A DNA stretch of 64,000 bases from Exophiala sp. HKRS030 (taxonomy: Eukaryota > Ascomycota > Eurotiomycetes > Chaetothyriales > Herpotrichiellaceae): contig JAHWDD010000006.1 in assembly GCA_023897205.1 (NCBI GenBank), positions 2,790,001 to 2,854,000 of the forward strand, in the 5' to 3' direction. Shown in pieces: positions 12,298 through 23,850 of this stretch; positions within the stretch are counted from its first letter, which is position 1, and each line of letters starts with the position of its first letter. Made by a program: the position numbers and the translations under genes. A model generated the notes under the pieces. The model did no database searches. It was not told the origin of the DNA and worked only from the letters and a program-made list of their open reading frames with translations.

Positions 12298-13737
12298 ATG
12301 TCTTACAACGACGATAACTACAATGTGTGTCATCATCTCTACGCCAGTTGGCAGTGTCGACAGGAGAAATCACTGACATCGGTCATTACAGTCCCGCCGC
12401 GGCGACAATGAGGACAGCTACGTATGTTGAAATCCGAAACATTTGGGAGAAGAAACCACAGCCTAACACACTCACCAGGGCTCCTCTCGCCAACAAGACG
12501 ACAGCTATGGCGTAAGCAACACTCATACTATCATGTACCTCAAGCGGAGAGCACAGACTTACAGAAATCCAGTCCTCCACTCGCACCGGCGACGATGACA
12601 ACAGCTATGGCTCCTCGCGACAAACCGACACAACCAGTGGCTACGGCAATGATAGCTATGGGGTATGAAACACAACCCATCACCTTTCCTACACTCATTT
12701 CACAGCTACAAATACTCACCATGAAATCCTTCTAGTCATCAACCCGCACAGGCGACGACGAGGACAACAGCTACGGAAGCTCGCGCAAGACCGGTGGCTC
12801 CTCGGGCTATGGCCAAGACGACGACAATAGCACCTCTCGCCGCACTGGCCTAAGTGGTGATGATGACACTACCACCGGCAGTGGCGGTTATGGCTCTCGC
12901 AACACCGATGATACAGATGACAACACCTACGGCTCCAGCCGCACCACAGGCACAACGGGCCGCAGCTATGGTGGTGACGATGAGGATACCACTAGCAGCA
13001 GCCGTAAGACTGGTGGCTACGGAGACGATGATAACACAACCAGCAGCCGCAAGACTGGTGGATATGGTGGTGACGAAGATACCACTAGCAGCAGCCGTAA
13101 GACTGGTGGCTATGGCGACGATGACAACACGACCTCTCGCAGAACCGGTGGCTATGGAGACGACGAAGATACCACTAGCAGCAGCCGTAAGACGGGCGGC
13201 TATGGCGACGACGAAGATACCACGAGCAGCAGCCGCAAGACAGGAGGCTTCGGTAAGTCAGGGCATTCCGAACGCTGAACCCCACGTCGGAGACATGCTC
13301 TAGACCCCAAAGCCCAATCTCTAACATCCACCCACCAGGCACGGACGACTCATACGGCAGCTCCACAGGCGGCACAGTCGGCTACGGTCGCGACAATAGC
13401 AACGACGACGGATATGTAAGTCCCCTTCCCTCCCACACCGGCTCTTCTTCATCCTAGCCCTCCCCATTTCATACCTTGACTAACACCTACCTCCTCCTCC
13501 GTCTTTCAGGGCACCAAATCCAGCAGCACAGGACAAGACGAAGACAGCTACGGCAGCAGCGGCCGCAGCTACGGCGGCAACAATGACGACGATGACAACG
13601 ACAATAGCAGCAGCAGCAGGAAGAACGATTCGACGACCGGCAAACTCCTGGAGAAGGCCGGTGGCTTGTTCGGAAGCGATAAGCTGCAGGAGCGTGGCGC
13701 CGAGAAGCGCCGCGAGGCTGGATCAGATGATTATTGA
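12298..13737 (+). CDS. DDR48-like Ser/Gly/Tyr/Asp repeat protein
   Basis: Seven exons: 12298-12324, 12392-12421, 12479-12511, 12573-12662, 12736-13252, 13339-13415 and 13510-13737, giving 333 residues. The protein is hydrophilic and built from units such as DSYGSS, DDDN and SSSRKTGGYGDDEDT, like the fungal DDR48 stress/heat-shock-associated family; those proteins are abundant under stress and their biochemical role is unsettled. It has no signal peptide and no membrane segment. The last about 35 residues are different: a Leu/Lys/Glu amphipathic stretch with GKLLEKAGGLFG followed by a basic end, resembling tails of small stress proteins. Exons 2-4 are each a multiple of three and flanked by phase-0 introns, so they could be skipped without a frame change. 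The assignment rests on composition and repeat style, not on a catalytic signature. Confidence 0.75.
12960..13250 (+). repeat. Tandem coding repeat, SSSRKTGGYGDD(E/D)DT unit
   Basis: Within exon 5 of the DDR48-like gene a unit of about 45-48 bp recurs at least six times with small variations (AGCAGCAGCCGTAAGAC / GGYGDDED-coding), ending at the GGFG codons next to the intron at 13253. Third-position differences between copies indicate old rather than very recent duplication. The plus-strand open frame in another register (12854-13303) arises from the same repetition and is not a gene. Confidence 0.8.
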
Positions 13738-14281
13738 GCTATACGCTGAGCGGAGCTGAGTAGCACCAGCAAATCGCAGCATCGTGCAGCCGTTCGCTCG
13801 AGGAAAGAGATAATATATATTTGAATTGAAAAAATCTATCTCTCAGTCCACCGTATTGCCTTCTCAAATTCATTGATTGATTGATCGATCATCTGGCTTA
13901 GCCTTTCATTTTGCAGTTCTGGGTATAAACGACATATATTAGATGATCCATTATATCCCAACTCGCCTGTGTAAACCAATCTAGGAAAATACCAGGATCT
14001 GACTCACAAAGAGTATGCAATCAACGGCGGCCGCCGTCGAGCCGCATAGCCATGCTTAGGCCGCTGTGACGCCGTAAGTGAGATGTCGCTGTGATTCTTC
14101 CCTGCTACATCACCATGCTGGTTATCGTTTGTAAGACCGTGCAATCGCGTTTTTTGGTGTCGTTGTGGTTGCTGGTGTTGGTGCAGTTGGTGGTTTCGAC
14201 TCGTCCCCCCTGTTTCCCTCTCTCGCCTTCTGGATGTCTCTCTAAGTGTGGGTCTCTGACACTCTATTTCTCTGTTCCGAC
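13738..14281. other. Convergent 3' region
   Basis: Spacer between the stop of the DDR48-like gene (plus) and the stop of the DHFR gene (minus). It contains an AT-rich stretch and short tetranucleotide-like runs near 13870-13890 (repeated gatt/gatc). No gene seen. Confidence 0.4.
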
Positions 14282-15477
14282 TTACTGCCTCTCCCACCCG
14301 ACGATCCTGAACTCGACTCCGGCCTTGTCATCCCTGACCCAGCCGTCGCTCTCATCCTCATCCTCCTCCTCTGCCTCTGCCTCAGCCTCATCATCTTCCC
14401 TCTCGCCATCATCCAGCGCATTTCCAGTAACAGGACGCGTCTTCTTAATCCCCGGCACCTCGACGCCGTCGGTCCAAGAATCCAACGTGCGCGTGCTGAC
14501 CTGGTGCCAAGACCCGTTCAATCCACCGCCGCTGTACGACAAGTTCTCTGGGAAATACGTGTCGATCTCGAACGGCTCGCCGGACAGCTTGTGCACTTGT
14601 GTCTGTAGGACGCGGATGTCGAATGCGGGTGCGTCGCTTTCCGAGACCAAGTCTGCATCGTTGGCGTCTGCTTCTGTTGGTGGTGGTGGTGGTGACAGCG
14701 GGTCGACGGATTCGTCGTGATTGCGTTCTGTCGCGACGGACGACGACGAAGACGTGTGTGACAGAGCGAGCGTTTGCGCGTACAGTTCGGCGCCACCAAT
14801 GCAGAATACTTTGTGTGTCGTGATGGATGTGCCCGGTAAGGGTTATCGGAGGATAATAACGTGAGAATGCTGGGGAGGGCGGATGTGACTAACACGGCGG
14901 TCGGTGGCGCGGATGATGGGGAGGAAGTCAGGAGTACGCTTGTCGATTGGGTGCCGTCAGGCTGCTGTTTGGATGAAGCAGGAGCAGAAGAAGAAGAGGG
15001 TTTGGATGGCGTCGTTGCGACTGAGAGGATTAGATCCTGTGTTTCCCATGATCTCGACGACGCTGACGATGAGGAGGGGTTCGAGTTCTGAAGTTCCTCC
15101 AAGATCGTCCTTCCTAATTCCTTGACCTTGCCTCGTGTGACGATCACATTCAATCGACCTGCCAACGGCCGGAATTTCGGAGGAATGCTCTCCCACGTTT
15201 TCCGGCCCATGATCAACGCATTCAAAATCTGCGATTCGCCTGTCGTATTCGTAGCTGCTGCTGCTGCCGCTGCCGATTCCGGTACATGGCTGGTCAGATT
15301 ACGGAAGAAGGCCATGTCGCCGCTGATACCCTTCCAGGGCAGACCACCTCGGAATCCAATGCCCATAGGCGGGTTCAAGGCGGTCGCGACGACGACGTAG
15401 ATTGGTTTCGGGTGGAAAGTAATCGGTGTGATGGTCGTCATGGTGGTCTTGACTATTGACGTTGCTGCGCGAGCCAT
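14282..15477 (-). CDS. DFR1: Dihydrofolate reductase with long insertions
   Basis: DHFR reduces dihydrofolate to tetrahydrofolate with NADPH. The N-terminal half carries the family core: a strand reading VVVATA, the MGIG..G.LPW loop (about residues 38-47), an Asp-Met-x-Phe-Phe folate-site stretch, the GRKTWESIP motif (about 91-99) and the LxxRxNVIVTR motif. The C-terminal half has the second cofactor motif (CIGGAELYA) and the final domain with SWHQV. Between them are Ala- and Ser-rich insertions and an acidic loop (Glu/Asp/Ala run near 14340-14400), so the protein is about 398 residues against 190-250 for most fungal enzymes. The frame breaks at about 14832-14836 in a CCGGG context; one added C or G joins both halves smoothly and no GT-AG intron restores frame. 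Start could be Met1 or an internal Met at 15441. Confidence 0.88.
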
Positions 15478-16944
15478 CTTGGCGTGGTTTGGATGCGTCG
15501 AGTCGTCGTCTGAGTCGTCGTGGTCCAGTGGTGGTGGGTAATTGAATGGGTTGTTGGAGGGCGGCGTGATGTCGAGTATTCGGGGATTTCTGTTGGTGAT
15601 GGTGGGTCGGATATGCTGGTTGACGGCGGCGTGGGTATGTCGTTGGACATGGCGGATGGCTGGATGGCTTGGTTGGGGTCAAATGCTGTGGTTATGATTC
15701 ATGCGAAGATGAACGGGTCGTGCAACTCGCCGTGTCGGTAGAAATTGATTAGCTAGCTAGTTAGCTAGACGTATATCTAGGTTGTTCCAGAATTGGGAAT
15801 TTGAGATAAATCATTTGTAGCAATATCAAGGATGTGTTTATGTTTGAGTGTGCGTGTGTGTGCGATGACGCCGGTTTATGAGTGATGAAAACGAATCAGG
15901 CACTTGTCCTAATGAGGGCAGTCAGGTCATGAGCCGACGACGAAATCGGCTCGTAATTCCAGCTTGGTCGAATCCTTGGTGTTATTTTTGAAACTTGGAG
16001 TCTTGGAATTAAGCGAAAGACCAAAGACGAAGGACGAAACGACGCGACTTGAGATAACTAGTGGCGCCTTCGCCTCAGTCCGGCCAGCGGTAATTGTAAA
16101 TAGCTTATCCGACCCGACACCGAGGGGATGGAGGGGGAGAGATCTGGCGGCAATGTGGTAGTAAGTCGGTCAGGGATGATTAGGCTGACAGACAGCCTTG
16201 TACTACGTGGTATTGATGTATGTTGATGAACGAATGAGGTGGGTTTCCAGCATACCTTGGTTGTCGTCTACTGTTTACAATGCATGCATGGTCGAGACCA
16301 TTCTGTTTATATCTTACGTTCGACTCGGTGTTACATCATCTGATGGTGCAAAAAAGGATCCCGACTCCTTTTGCAGCTGTTTGATTGTGGGTTCTGTTTG
16401 TTGGCTGGATCAGGATGGCCACAAGTCTAGACTTCTAGACTCTGGCCTTTTCCTCCACCAGCGGCCGTTTGCGTGTCCGCGGGTGCCGTCCCGTTGAGGC
16501 TGTCGACGGAGTATGGATCCAATCGAAGCTTAATGGAAGCCTCCCCTGCCTCCCACTCCTCCTTGGCCCAACGAGTACCCGAAGCTCAAGAATCAAGATA
16601 CCTCTTGACGACTCGGTCAGGCTGTTGACTTGCATCTGACTTCTTGACCTCATCGTCCTACTGGCCAGTACTTTTAACTTTTTACTGGGGTCCTGCTGGC
16701 ACATTCATCTGCTGCCGGCCACGTTTTTCCCATGCGCCAGACTGCTAACCGACAAACTCTCTGGCTAGAACATCTCAATTTGTTCTTCAAAGACAAATTC
16801 TCTCCCTTCTGGCCGGCGAGCACACGAGAGGAGAACCAGGAGCCCTTGTGTCCCCACTTGTTGCGCATGCTATCACCTCAGAGGTCATCCATGTCCGCCA
16901 AAATAAAAATCCTCGCTGGTGCATAGTATGCCAACTTGGCAATG
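15478..16944. other. Intergenic, 1.47 kb
   Basis: Upstream of DHFR and downstream of MED22. It includes a short gctagctagttagctag run near 15750. Open frames here are Pro/Thr/His-rich shadows or lack motifs. No gene supported. Confidence 0.4.
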
Positions 16945-17480
16945 TCATCCTTGTTCGTCCTTCTCGCTTAAGTTGAAAGTCGTCTCATACTTGTCCAGAA
17001 ATCTCCGGAATCCTTCCTCAACAATTTTGACATCATCTCCCGTACGGTCCGACCCTGTCGTGTTTTCTGCATTCTTCTCCTTATCATGGTCTTCTGCCAA
17101 GGTGTCTAGCCCACCAAAAAGCCATAGCTCTTTCATATGCCTCGTGAGCATCATGATATCTTCGCAGGCACGGATCAGCGATTGAGCTTCCGTGTCGAGC
17201 TGAAATTGCTGCACCGCAGTGTCTATAAGGGAGGGAGGGGATTGCTCTCTGTGTTGCCCTGGAAGTCATCATCGCTAACAGCAACCGCCAATATGTTTTC
17301 AAATCTTCTGATCAGTGTCGTGGTAAGCGTAGATATTCGTGCTATGTAAGATCTTAGCAGCTAGCAGTGTATCTTCACACATCCCTGTTGCAACCCACCT
17401 TGTAGGAATTTGGCACTGGGTGCAGCATCTGCAAGATCTTTATTTGTTGTCTTCAGCGGACGGCCAGTCTTTGCGTCCAT
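16945..17480 (-). CDS. MED22: Mediator subunit 22 (Surf5-like)
   Basis: Med22 is a small head-module subunit of the Mediator complex, which links activators to RNA polymerase II. Exon 1 is 17480-17399 and exon 2 begins at 17341 after a 57-nt intron (GTGGGT...ATAG). The family core is visible: RRFENI, then a QLDTEAQSLIRACEDI helix, LTRHMKELWLFG and LDTL. The frame breaks in a C-rich run (17229-17240). One added C gives a continuous reading of about 35 residues linking the two halves. An alternative is a weak-donor intron of about 77 nt ending at the CAG before CAA-TTT-CAG, which would delete that linker. I prefer the missing base because the linker reads as conserved Med22 sequence and other genes in the window show the same defect. 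Confidence 0.8.
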
Positions 17481-18827
17481 CTCTTTCGTTCAACTCAACT
17501 GGGGTTGATTCTTTACTCGCAATCGTGAAATCAAGCAGTTCGTAGGGTCCGCTTCTTCGTGGGCCAAGAAGGCACAAAGACGTTGAATATATTCCTGAAT
17601 GACTGTTCGAAAGAAACGAATGCTCGGGCTCAACCCCTGTCCTTGCAGTCCTAAGATTCGTCGCTGGGAATGTGTGAAACGGTTCGCAATTGCAGTGGCA
17701 TCACGAGGGATCGCGTCGTGGTAAGATGGCAGCTAACTAAGGCTGGTTGGGCTGAACAGTGTCAAGTCTACCGTCTCCTCATTTTCATCGCCAACCATGA
17801 ACAATGTGATTTCTGGTAAATGACTTGACGCTGCCGCAGGTCAAGGACACGGGAGTGAATCCGAGACCTACGACTTGCGCAAAAGTGACATATAGAGCGG
17901 AATCTGGAGGGGTTTGTGCAGTGTCATGAATCTTGGCAAACACATCCAATCACGAGTCATGAGACCACAGATGGTATCGCACGGCGGTTGGTCCGCAACT
18001 CATCTACCATTGCTACTGTACGGAGTACGACTGCACGAATTGAACGGACAGGTGTGCAGTTTATGAGTAGTAGAGACATCGCACATGTTACGCGAAGAAT
18101 GCATCTCCTCACTCTCTGCCTGCTTGTTTCTTTCCTCTCTACCAAGTCTAGGAGACAACTCTCGGTTGCCCTCTCCCAAAGTCGTTGGTGTACGCTGCCA
18201 AGCGTCTAACAACAGCCTTACCTCGACCATTCAATTTCAACAAGTCAACTCCAAGCGGTTCCAACAGCATCCACGTGAGGGCTGAGTACGTGGCATAGCG
18301 GGATTCAAAGGCTTCCAACAGGTCAGTATAGGGCAGCATTGTGCCACAATTTGTGGAGGAGCTATATTCACTTAGGCTCCGCGAGGTCACGCAGGGTTAT
18401 GAAACGAGCAGGACTAAGGAGAGAGACGAAAGAGTCAAACAAGGTAGCGGTCTTTATTGGGGAGTCTGGATCATGCAGCCGACTGGAGAGTTCAGGTGGT
18501 GCGTTGAAAGGGAGGGTAAATAATGACGAGCCATTGCCTGATGTTGATATCTTATGCTAGGTAAACCTAGGGCCGACTGTCGATCAGCTCTTGAGAAATT
18601 TCCTTGATCAGCAAGACAGAGCAAAGCTCGTCTCAGTGGTCTTGAGGCAAAGATAGCAACGTCCAGCTCACCACAGAGGCCGAGTAGATTTGAGCTCGAT
18701 CCAAATCCGAATTATCAGGTCGGGCGGACGTACAACAATTTCCCCCTTCCACGAGCCCTGATACCCACCAGACATAGCAGTAACTCGAACGTACCTACAG
18801 AGCCAGGCTCGCGACACACATACTTCT
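17481..18827. other. Intergenic, 1.35 kb
   Basis: Spacer between MED22 (start side) and the stop of the MFS permease gene. It holds one copy of the palindrome-like TACGGAGTAC at 18019-18028. Several short open frames on both strands have no recognisable content. Confidence 0.4.
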
Positions 18828-20988
18828 CTATGCAACCGTGTCGCTATAAGCAACCGAGCTCTCCGACGCAGGCCGATGCTTCTGTCTCTCGAGATCACGA
18901 TTATGCAGGTGTCGCATGAGCAGAACAACTAAGACCGCGGCTCCGGCGAACCCGGCCGTGATGTAGTTACCCGTGACGATGTACGGCTGCTTGTTGGCAG
19001 GGAACGTGAAGATGGGCACCCAGGCGGTGAAGATATATGCGAATGCGTTCATCTGTCATTGTGGAGAGGGACTCGTTAGTTTTATGACTGAAGTCATGGG
19101 GAGTATCAGGGCTGATGCTAGGTCGAAGGGGACTTACCAAGGCGGAGACATATGCGCGCTTCTCGGGATCATGTCGGTTGACCTCATTGACCCATGTCCA
19201 TGTGATACCAGCAGCGGTACCAGCGAGAGATGTCAGGTCTGAGCAGAAGAGGAAGGGGTGTCAGCTGCTACTACGATAATTCGGTTCGTGGGTTGACGCA
19301 AAACTTACAGTAAAGTGCCCAACGAGTTCCTCTATTTGGAGGGTGGACAGGTGTGGCAGCGAGAGCGATGGGGAAGATGATTGCCATAACACTTGCAAAC
19401 AACATGCCCGGCCATCTCAATGAGCCCGGCAAGCTGTCTGAGATCCATGCGTTGACTAGCGTGGCGAAGATCGTGATGATGTTGATCTATTCGAATGTCA
19501 GCGTGGCTCCGTGCCAAGTCTTGAGAAATCAGCAAGAAGACTTACACCAAGGGGAATGATGTTGATTTCGGGCACTGAAAAGACGAGCGGCTTGCCCTTG
19601 ACGTTATAGCTTTTAACCCAGAAAATCACTAGACGTGGTTAGAGTCATGTGAGACGTTGGAAAGAGTGTGTTGAGTGGCTTACTTGACTGTCCGGACTGG
19701 CCGAATTGAGCCATGAAGGCGAAGAACAGAGGGACTATGCTGCTTGTCAATAATGTGAGGGTCTGGCAAATGATGAACTTGTCTTACAAAGGAATGCATG
19801 CCATGTTGTATGCCAGCGCTTAATGTCCTTCCACTTGAACAGACCAGTATAAAGCTTGGTTTCCGTTGGCATCCTCCTACGAGCGAGCTCGATTTCCTCT
19901 TGAGTGAAGATCCTACCAACATATTAGCAAGAAGGACACGTTGAAAGGATAAAATAACGGACCAGTTGGCCTTTGCTCGTGCTGGAAGCTGGGGGATTGC
20001 AACTGCAGTCCACAATGCACTAGGGAAAGAGATGCAGCCGCAGACACTGTGTTTCGTTAGCACCTTTGACGCCTTGAGGAGGTGAGGTACACTCACATGT
20101 ACATCCAGCGCCATCCTGCAAGGCCATGAACTCCGTCGAGCCCGGCAAATACAGCAGCCATCAAGAAACCTGAGAAGAGTGGCCCGATACCAGTAGAGAT
20201 CTGGATCAAGGTGTTGCGTCGCGCCAGTTCGTGAGGTTTGTAGTAGCTTGAAGCCACGTACATGACAGCTGGGAAGTGACCAGCCTCAAACAAGCCGACG
20301 CTAGAACAAAGTCAGAGCTGAAGGAGTCTCATATACTAACATGACTTACAAGAAACGGAAAACATAGAGCTGAGTGACATTCTTGACACCAGCTGTGGCA
20401 AACGTGAAGACGGTCCAAGAAAGTTCTAGGAAGGCAATGTAAAGAGGAGCATTGACCTTGCGTGGTGTTAGCATATACTTGATTTGATGTGGAAGGAGAC
20501 GATGACATACTCTAGTGAGCAACAGGTTTGAAGGTATCTGTCCAAACACGTATGCGGCACTCCAAATAGCATTGGCATAGTTGAGTTCTCTTCCATACAG
20601 TTCAAGATCCTCCTTCATACCACTGTCTGTATAGAATGTCAGAAGTATAGATGTTGACCGCGGCAGGGCTACATACTGAAGGCGTTGGTGATATTGACTT
20701 GATCTAGGTAACGACACATAACCCCCAAGGCAGCGGCTGAGACGAGAGTCAAGTCAAGCTTAGTGAGGAAGCGAGCCTCATCTTTGGGTACATCAAGGGC
20801 TGCCAGGGTCAGTCATTGGTTGGCTTCTTTCACGTGTCTGGAGTAGACTCACTCGACCAAATGTAGGATCTCCATGTTCTCTTAGAGTCGGTGGAATCTT
20901 TCAAGGGAGGCTCTACTCCTACGGGCACCTCAGCTCCGCTTTCTGCAACGACGAACGTTTTGAGCGCTTTCTCCTGGGGTAGCGACAT
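18828..20988 (-). CDS. MFS permease, anion:cation symporter (pantothenate/allantoate/vitamin type)
   Basis: Twelve exons: 20988-20853, 20799-20677, 20626-20511, 20456-20350, 20300-20097, 20046-19963, 19912-19788, 19734-19684, 19628-19546, 19486-19309, 19238-19138 and 19052-18828. They give 510 residues with every junction GT-AG and in frame. It matches the fungal Dal5/Fen2/Liz1/Vht1 branch: an early YLDQVNI motif followed by NSGMKEDL, then GQIPSNLLLTR, FRF.VGLFEAGHFP, and a C-terminal WVNEVNRHDPEKRA before the last membrane helices. These carriers take up organic anions such as pantothenate, allantoate, nicotinate or biotin with protons at the plasma membrane. Substrate cannot be decided from sequence. 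The large number of introns for a transporter gene is notable. Confidence 0.9.
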
Positions 20989-23850
20989 CTTTGCTGAAAG
21001 CGATACGCATGATATCCTCGATGTTTGCCATCCCGGCGGTCGGCTTAAGTAGTCTTGTCAATCGCGGTGGGCATTCACATTGACATCGAGTATCAAAACT
21101 TGGCAGTATCAAGTCGATGGTGTCGTCTTTGGCCATATATATGGCGACATCGAAGTGTGGCGCTCTTATCGGGAACATGATCGGCTATGTCTGGTGCACC
21201 ATCTTGTGCTAATACTTAGACTCTTCAAAGTAGCGAATGATCATGAGTCTTGCTTAGCGAACTCGACCGCGTGGCAGTCCGCCATATAAAAACCCCATGA
21301 TGGAGAACCCTTTGACACCCAAGTCATGGATCCTAGGAGTTCTGCCTTTAGAGCCAAGAACGAAGTCGTGCTATGGCCAGAACCGCCCAGACTCGTGTCG
21401 AGGTTACCCATGAAGCAGTATATTCTCTCAGGTGACATGAACCTCCCTGATGGTACCACGCACGTTATCGCTGATCCTGTCCCAATATCGTGAAAGGATA
21501 TGCTTACAGACATTGTTGGGTCTTTATAAGCGTATGAGCTCCGGTGGGCCCGGAAAGCTAGCTCTCATATTGGTATACCGCAGGTGATACCTATAGCACA
21601 TACTCATAAGGTTCGCGCATGGGCGCCCACAAGCACTCACAAGCACCCTAAGCACCCTAAGCACAAACAGGAACACGGATACGGTGTACCAGACCCTAAA
21701 GCACGTAGGCTCAAGAAGGTTATGCTGATTTAGGCAAAGCCGACGGATAAGCTCGCGAAATTCCATATGTTAGTAGGAATAACCCCATCGTGCCCCGTCT
21801 TGTTGTCCGAGTTGTGGAGGAGCAATAGCCGAAGTGGTCAGGGTTATCTTATCTTAGGACAATTGAGCCTCTAACAAATCTCGCCAAGTCGCCGCATAAG
21901 CAGATCCTTGTCGGCTCACAGGTACGACTAGTGACTGTAGAGGTCCAAACCTACCGCAATTTTTTCGGTTTGCTTAGAAATTGATCCCATAATTTTCAAT
22001 GACACCATTTCATCTGGACGCTCTCAGGATCACGAATCCCGAGAATGGTGGCTCTGATTGGCTCCGTACACGCTCGATTGGAAGAAGATGTTGGCGGCAG
22101 AATTGGCGAAGCGAGAACTCCCTGCATGTTTGGGGCACTAACTCTTCCGACGATTCCTCGACTCGAGATCTGTTGCGGTTGGGCACAAAAGTCTTAGGAA
22201 CAGGAAGTATACTAGAATTGTTGAAGTCATCGACTGCCAGATATGAATCCACAGGTCCCCGTCAAGAGTTGCGAGCGGGAGGAAAGCAAAAGTTATAAAG
22301 TAATTGGATAGGGTTGTCGAAGCTCAAGACCTTTACAAGCTCTTTGTCCTAGTCCAGCGTCCAACGAAAGGGAACCTTGAACAAGTTGTCGACGATGCAC
22401 GTGGAGAGCATGGCGAGTCTCTCCCGGCAAACGTTTTCATGCCGTTACGTGCCGTGGTGATGCACGAACACGGTCGCGCCAAGACTCGGCGAATTCGAAC
22501 TTCAACCACCCACAAACCCTTTTTCCACAATTCCTCCACCAGCATGTGGACTCTAGTCTTGTTCCGTGTGCCCGATTCTGGCCACTCTGTCTATGAAAGT
22601 CAAAGACAGCAATAATCGTTATTATTCAACATAGCCATGTTACAGTCTTGATCTTACTGAATGAAGTTCTATTTCGAGTTCTTGGTATTTGCCACAAGAC
22701 CGGAGACTTCGCACCCAGGCGAGTATTGCGTATACCGGTAAGCTTGGACTACGGCATGCTCACTCCTCCGTACACCGACGGCCTGGCTCTGCGACTCATC
22801 CATGTCGCATGCGATCGATGTCAATGAGCTTTGTATTTCAAGCAGACTCTCGATCTCCTTGGACTTCCGGTTAGCTACAGGCCCTTTCGCTGGCCGAGTA
22901 GGTTGTCCATCGAGTATGTATCGCGGTCGCGAATTGATATTGGGTTTCCTACTCAAGGTATGATTCACCTATCTTGGCTATCCATTGTAAGTCCATCTAT
23001 ATCCGTGAATAAGAAGCCAGTTTTATAGTGGAAACTCCACAATTGACGGCATATCATGACCTTTCTGAGACAACCAAGACTTGGAGTGCATGAATAACAT
23101 TCCCAAATCGAAATCTCCAACAGCATCTTACCTCAAGGCATCCAGTATTCAAACTGCAGTTACCATCAGCTAATGGAAAACTAAATCTGACGTCAAACCA
23201 AGGCTTTGAAGTTTCCTTCTGTGGAACACGGGCATGGCAGTGGATAGGATTCCAGCCGTTGTCATGATGATTTTCGATCATTATTTGTTCATGCTCTCCA
23301 CGGTTCCTGAGACATGTACCTATGGCACGACCGAATCAAGACGGCATTTATATTGGCATGCTTAACCCCAAACCCACGCATTCTTCAGAATTATCACGAA
23401 TGCTTTTGCGTTATCCAAACAGTCAGAACTCATACCTGCTTGATCTTCCTGTTTGCCATCTCTCCACAATGATCGTCATGTTCGGCAGTGTTCCTGAAAT
23501 ACACAATGTTGACCGGACTTGGCGATAAGCAAGAGAGTCATTTACCTCTTATGGCTGTGTTCTTGGGTAACTCCACATATTGGGGCATCAGAATTCCCAA
23601 CAGACAATTGATCTTTGCCCAATCAAGAAACACAACAATGTGGAAATAGACAATGCCATCTTCTGAGGCTAAGATGACGATACAGGTAGGAATGTCAAGA
23701 GATAAAGGTGAGCCGGCTATAAAATATCAAGGTCAATCTCGAGGTAGACCAATTTTCTCTCTTCATTCCATCAATCCATTCACTCGTTATAGTGTATTGT
23801 ATAATCCTTTTTCCTATTTCTTAACATCATTCGTTGATAATTCCCTCAGA
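20989..23850. other. Long intergenic region, 2.86 kb
   Basis: Divergent spacer between the permease and the secreted repeat protein. I looked for spliced genes and found none. There is a short direct repeat of gcaccctaa / cacaagcac around 21630-21665. Open frames at 21241-21513 (-), 22010-22252 (-) and 22304-22615 (+) lack recognisable motifs. The last 130 bp are the promoter of the next gene. Confidence 0.4.
23719..23726 (+). promoter_or_regulatory. TATA-like element before the secreted repeat protein gene
   Basis: A TATAAAAT stretch lies about 125 bp upstream of the chosen ATG at 23851, followed by a C/T-rich stretch (23755-23785), which is the usual arrangement of a strong filamentous-fungus promoter. 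It sits inside an in-frame upstream extension of the open frame (from 23653), which argues that the extension is leader rather than protein. Confidence 0.45.

Noticed and set aside
12854..13303. 149-codon frame, Met/Ala/Thr-rich, inside the DDR48-like gene
   Set aside because: A register shift of the tandem repeat; the sense frame continues through proper splice sites on both sides.
17229..17305. Intron in MED22 (weak GTTGCT or GTTAGC donor to GTGCAG) as an alternative to a missing C
   Set aside because: It restores phase, but it would remove a conserved-looking linker and uses a poor donor; the missing-base explanation matches seven other genes.
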